Of a stretch of 6,089 bases of DNA, positions 5,897 to 6,089 are shown piece after piece. Made by a program: the position numbers and the translations under genes. Origin of the DNA: Calditrichota bacterium (GTDB taxonomy: Bacteria; Electryoneota; RPQS01); contig JAGVEU010000170.1 in NCBI GenBank assembly GCA_020057985.1, forward strand, positions 1 through 6,089, written 5' to 3'. Below the pieces are notes generated by a model. That model ran no database searches and had not been told where the DNA came from. It worked only from the letters and a program-made list of their open reading frames with translations. Positions within the stretch are counted from its first letter, which is position 1; every line of letters starts with the position of its first letter.

Positions 5897-5997
5897 AAGT
5901 CATCTTGCCTGCCGTCTAAGAAAGGCGAGTTGTAACGCACGAACTTGATATGAATAGCATAGAAAACCATCGACTAACCATGACACTCTGAGGAAAC

Positions 5998-6001
5998 GGA
6001 G
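5998..6001 (+). promoter_or_regulatory. Ribosome-binding site of the truncated secreted-protein gene
   Basis: GGAG lies 6 bases before the ATG at 6008, in a purine-rich stretch (GAGGAAACGGAGAAAGAG). It supports translation from 6008 and separates this start from the ATG at 5980, which stops after three codons. Confidence 0.65.
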
Positions 6002-6007
6002 AAAGAG

Positions 6008-6089
6008 ATGAGGAACTCAGTACTAATCATTTTGATCGCAACACTCGCGCTTTGTGGCATCGCACTCGCGCAAGATACCAAGAGCACGA
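6008..6089 (+). CDS. N-terminus of a secreted or periplasmic protein (runs off the window)
   Basis: Only the first 27 codons are present. They encode a textbook Sec signal peptide: a positive start (MRNS), a hydrophobic core (VLIILIATLALCGI) and an ALA-Q cleavage site around residue 21. The mature protein begins QDTKST and then leaves the window. LCGIALAQ has no canonical lipobox at the cleavage site, so a freely secreted or periplasmic protein is more likely than a lipoprotein. It lies 111 bp after the anti-sigma gene on the same strand, with its own good ribosome-binding site, so it may belong to the same transcript or be a target of the sigma factor. No function can be assigned. Confidence 0.75.
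   Translation, partial: MRNSVLIILIATLALCGIALAQDTKST

Noticed and set aside
5904..5929. Imperfect stem CTTGCCT / AGGCGAG after the anti-sigma gene
   Set aside because: Seven base pairs with one G-U, a 12-base loop and no T-run. Too weak to call a terminator.
5950..5991. 13-codon plus-strand open frame (MNSIENHRLTMTL) before the secreted-protein gene
   Set aside because: No Shine-Dalgarno and no run of a regulatory amino acid or attenuator-like hairpin after it; too short to support.

Overview
The window looks like the chromosome of a Gram-negative (diderm) bacterium. Two predicted lipoproteins with lipoboxes, an outer-membrane beta-barrel-like protein and a membrane-bound anti-sigma factor are encoded in about 6 kb of roughly 50% GC DNA. 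One protein combines cohesin-like, carboxypeptidase-regulatory-like and YfaP/DUF2135-like modules. Together with a common dispersed repeat at the left edge, this recalls environmental FCB-group or deltaproteobacterial-type candidate phyla such as Zixibacteria. That placement is an inference with low confidence; no marker gene is present to confirm it.

Layout. Positions 1-170 are non-coding. They hold a degenerate dispersed repeat (31-90) and a perfect 10-bp stem-loop (122-146) just beyond the end of the minus-strand operon. Positions 171-4161 hold a compact three-gene operon on the minus strand. In transcription order it encodes a TPR plus CsgG-like lipoprotein (4161-2872), an outer-membrane beta-barrel-like protein (2861-1671) and a multidomain surface lipoprotein (1664-171). 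The gaps are only 10 and 6 bp, and each downstream Shine-Dalgarno sequence lies in the end of the preceding gene. Positions 4162-4646 are a 485-bp divergent control region. It contains an 18-bp tandem repeat that overlaps a plausible promoter for the operon, and a nested inverted repeat lying immediately upstream of the first gene's Shine-Dalgarno sequence.

On the plus strand, 4647-5216 encodes an ECF sigma factor. It overlaps by 31 bp a zinc-finger (HxxxCxxC) anti-sigma factor with one transmembrane segment (5186-5896). After a 111-bp gap, a gene for a signal-peptide-bearing protein starts at 6008 and runs off the window.

Working model (inference): the sigma/anti-sigma pair senses an envelope signal through its periplasmic domain, which carries four cysteines. 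It may control itself, the downstream secreted protein and possibly the divergent operon. The operon products look like an outer-membrane-anchored assembly or export unit: a CsgG-like/TPR periplasmic lipoprotein, a barrel, and a cohesin-like lipoprotein. I do not recognise it as a named system.
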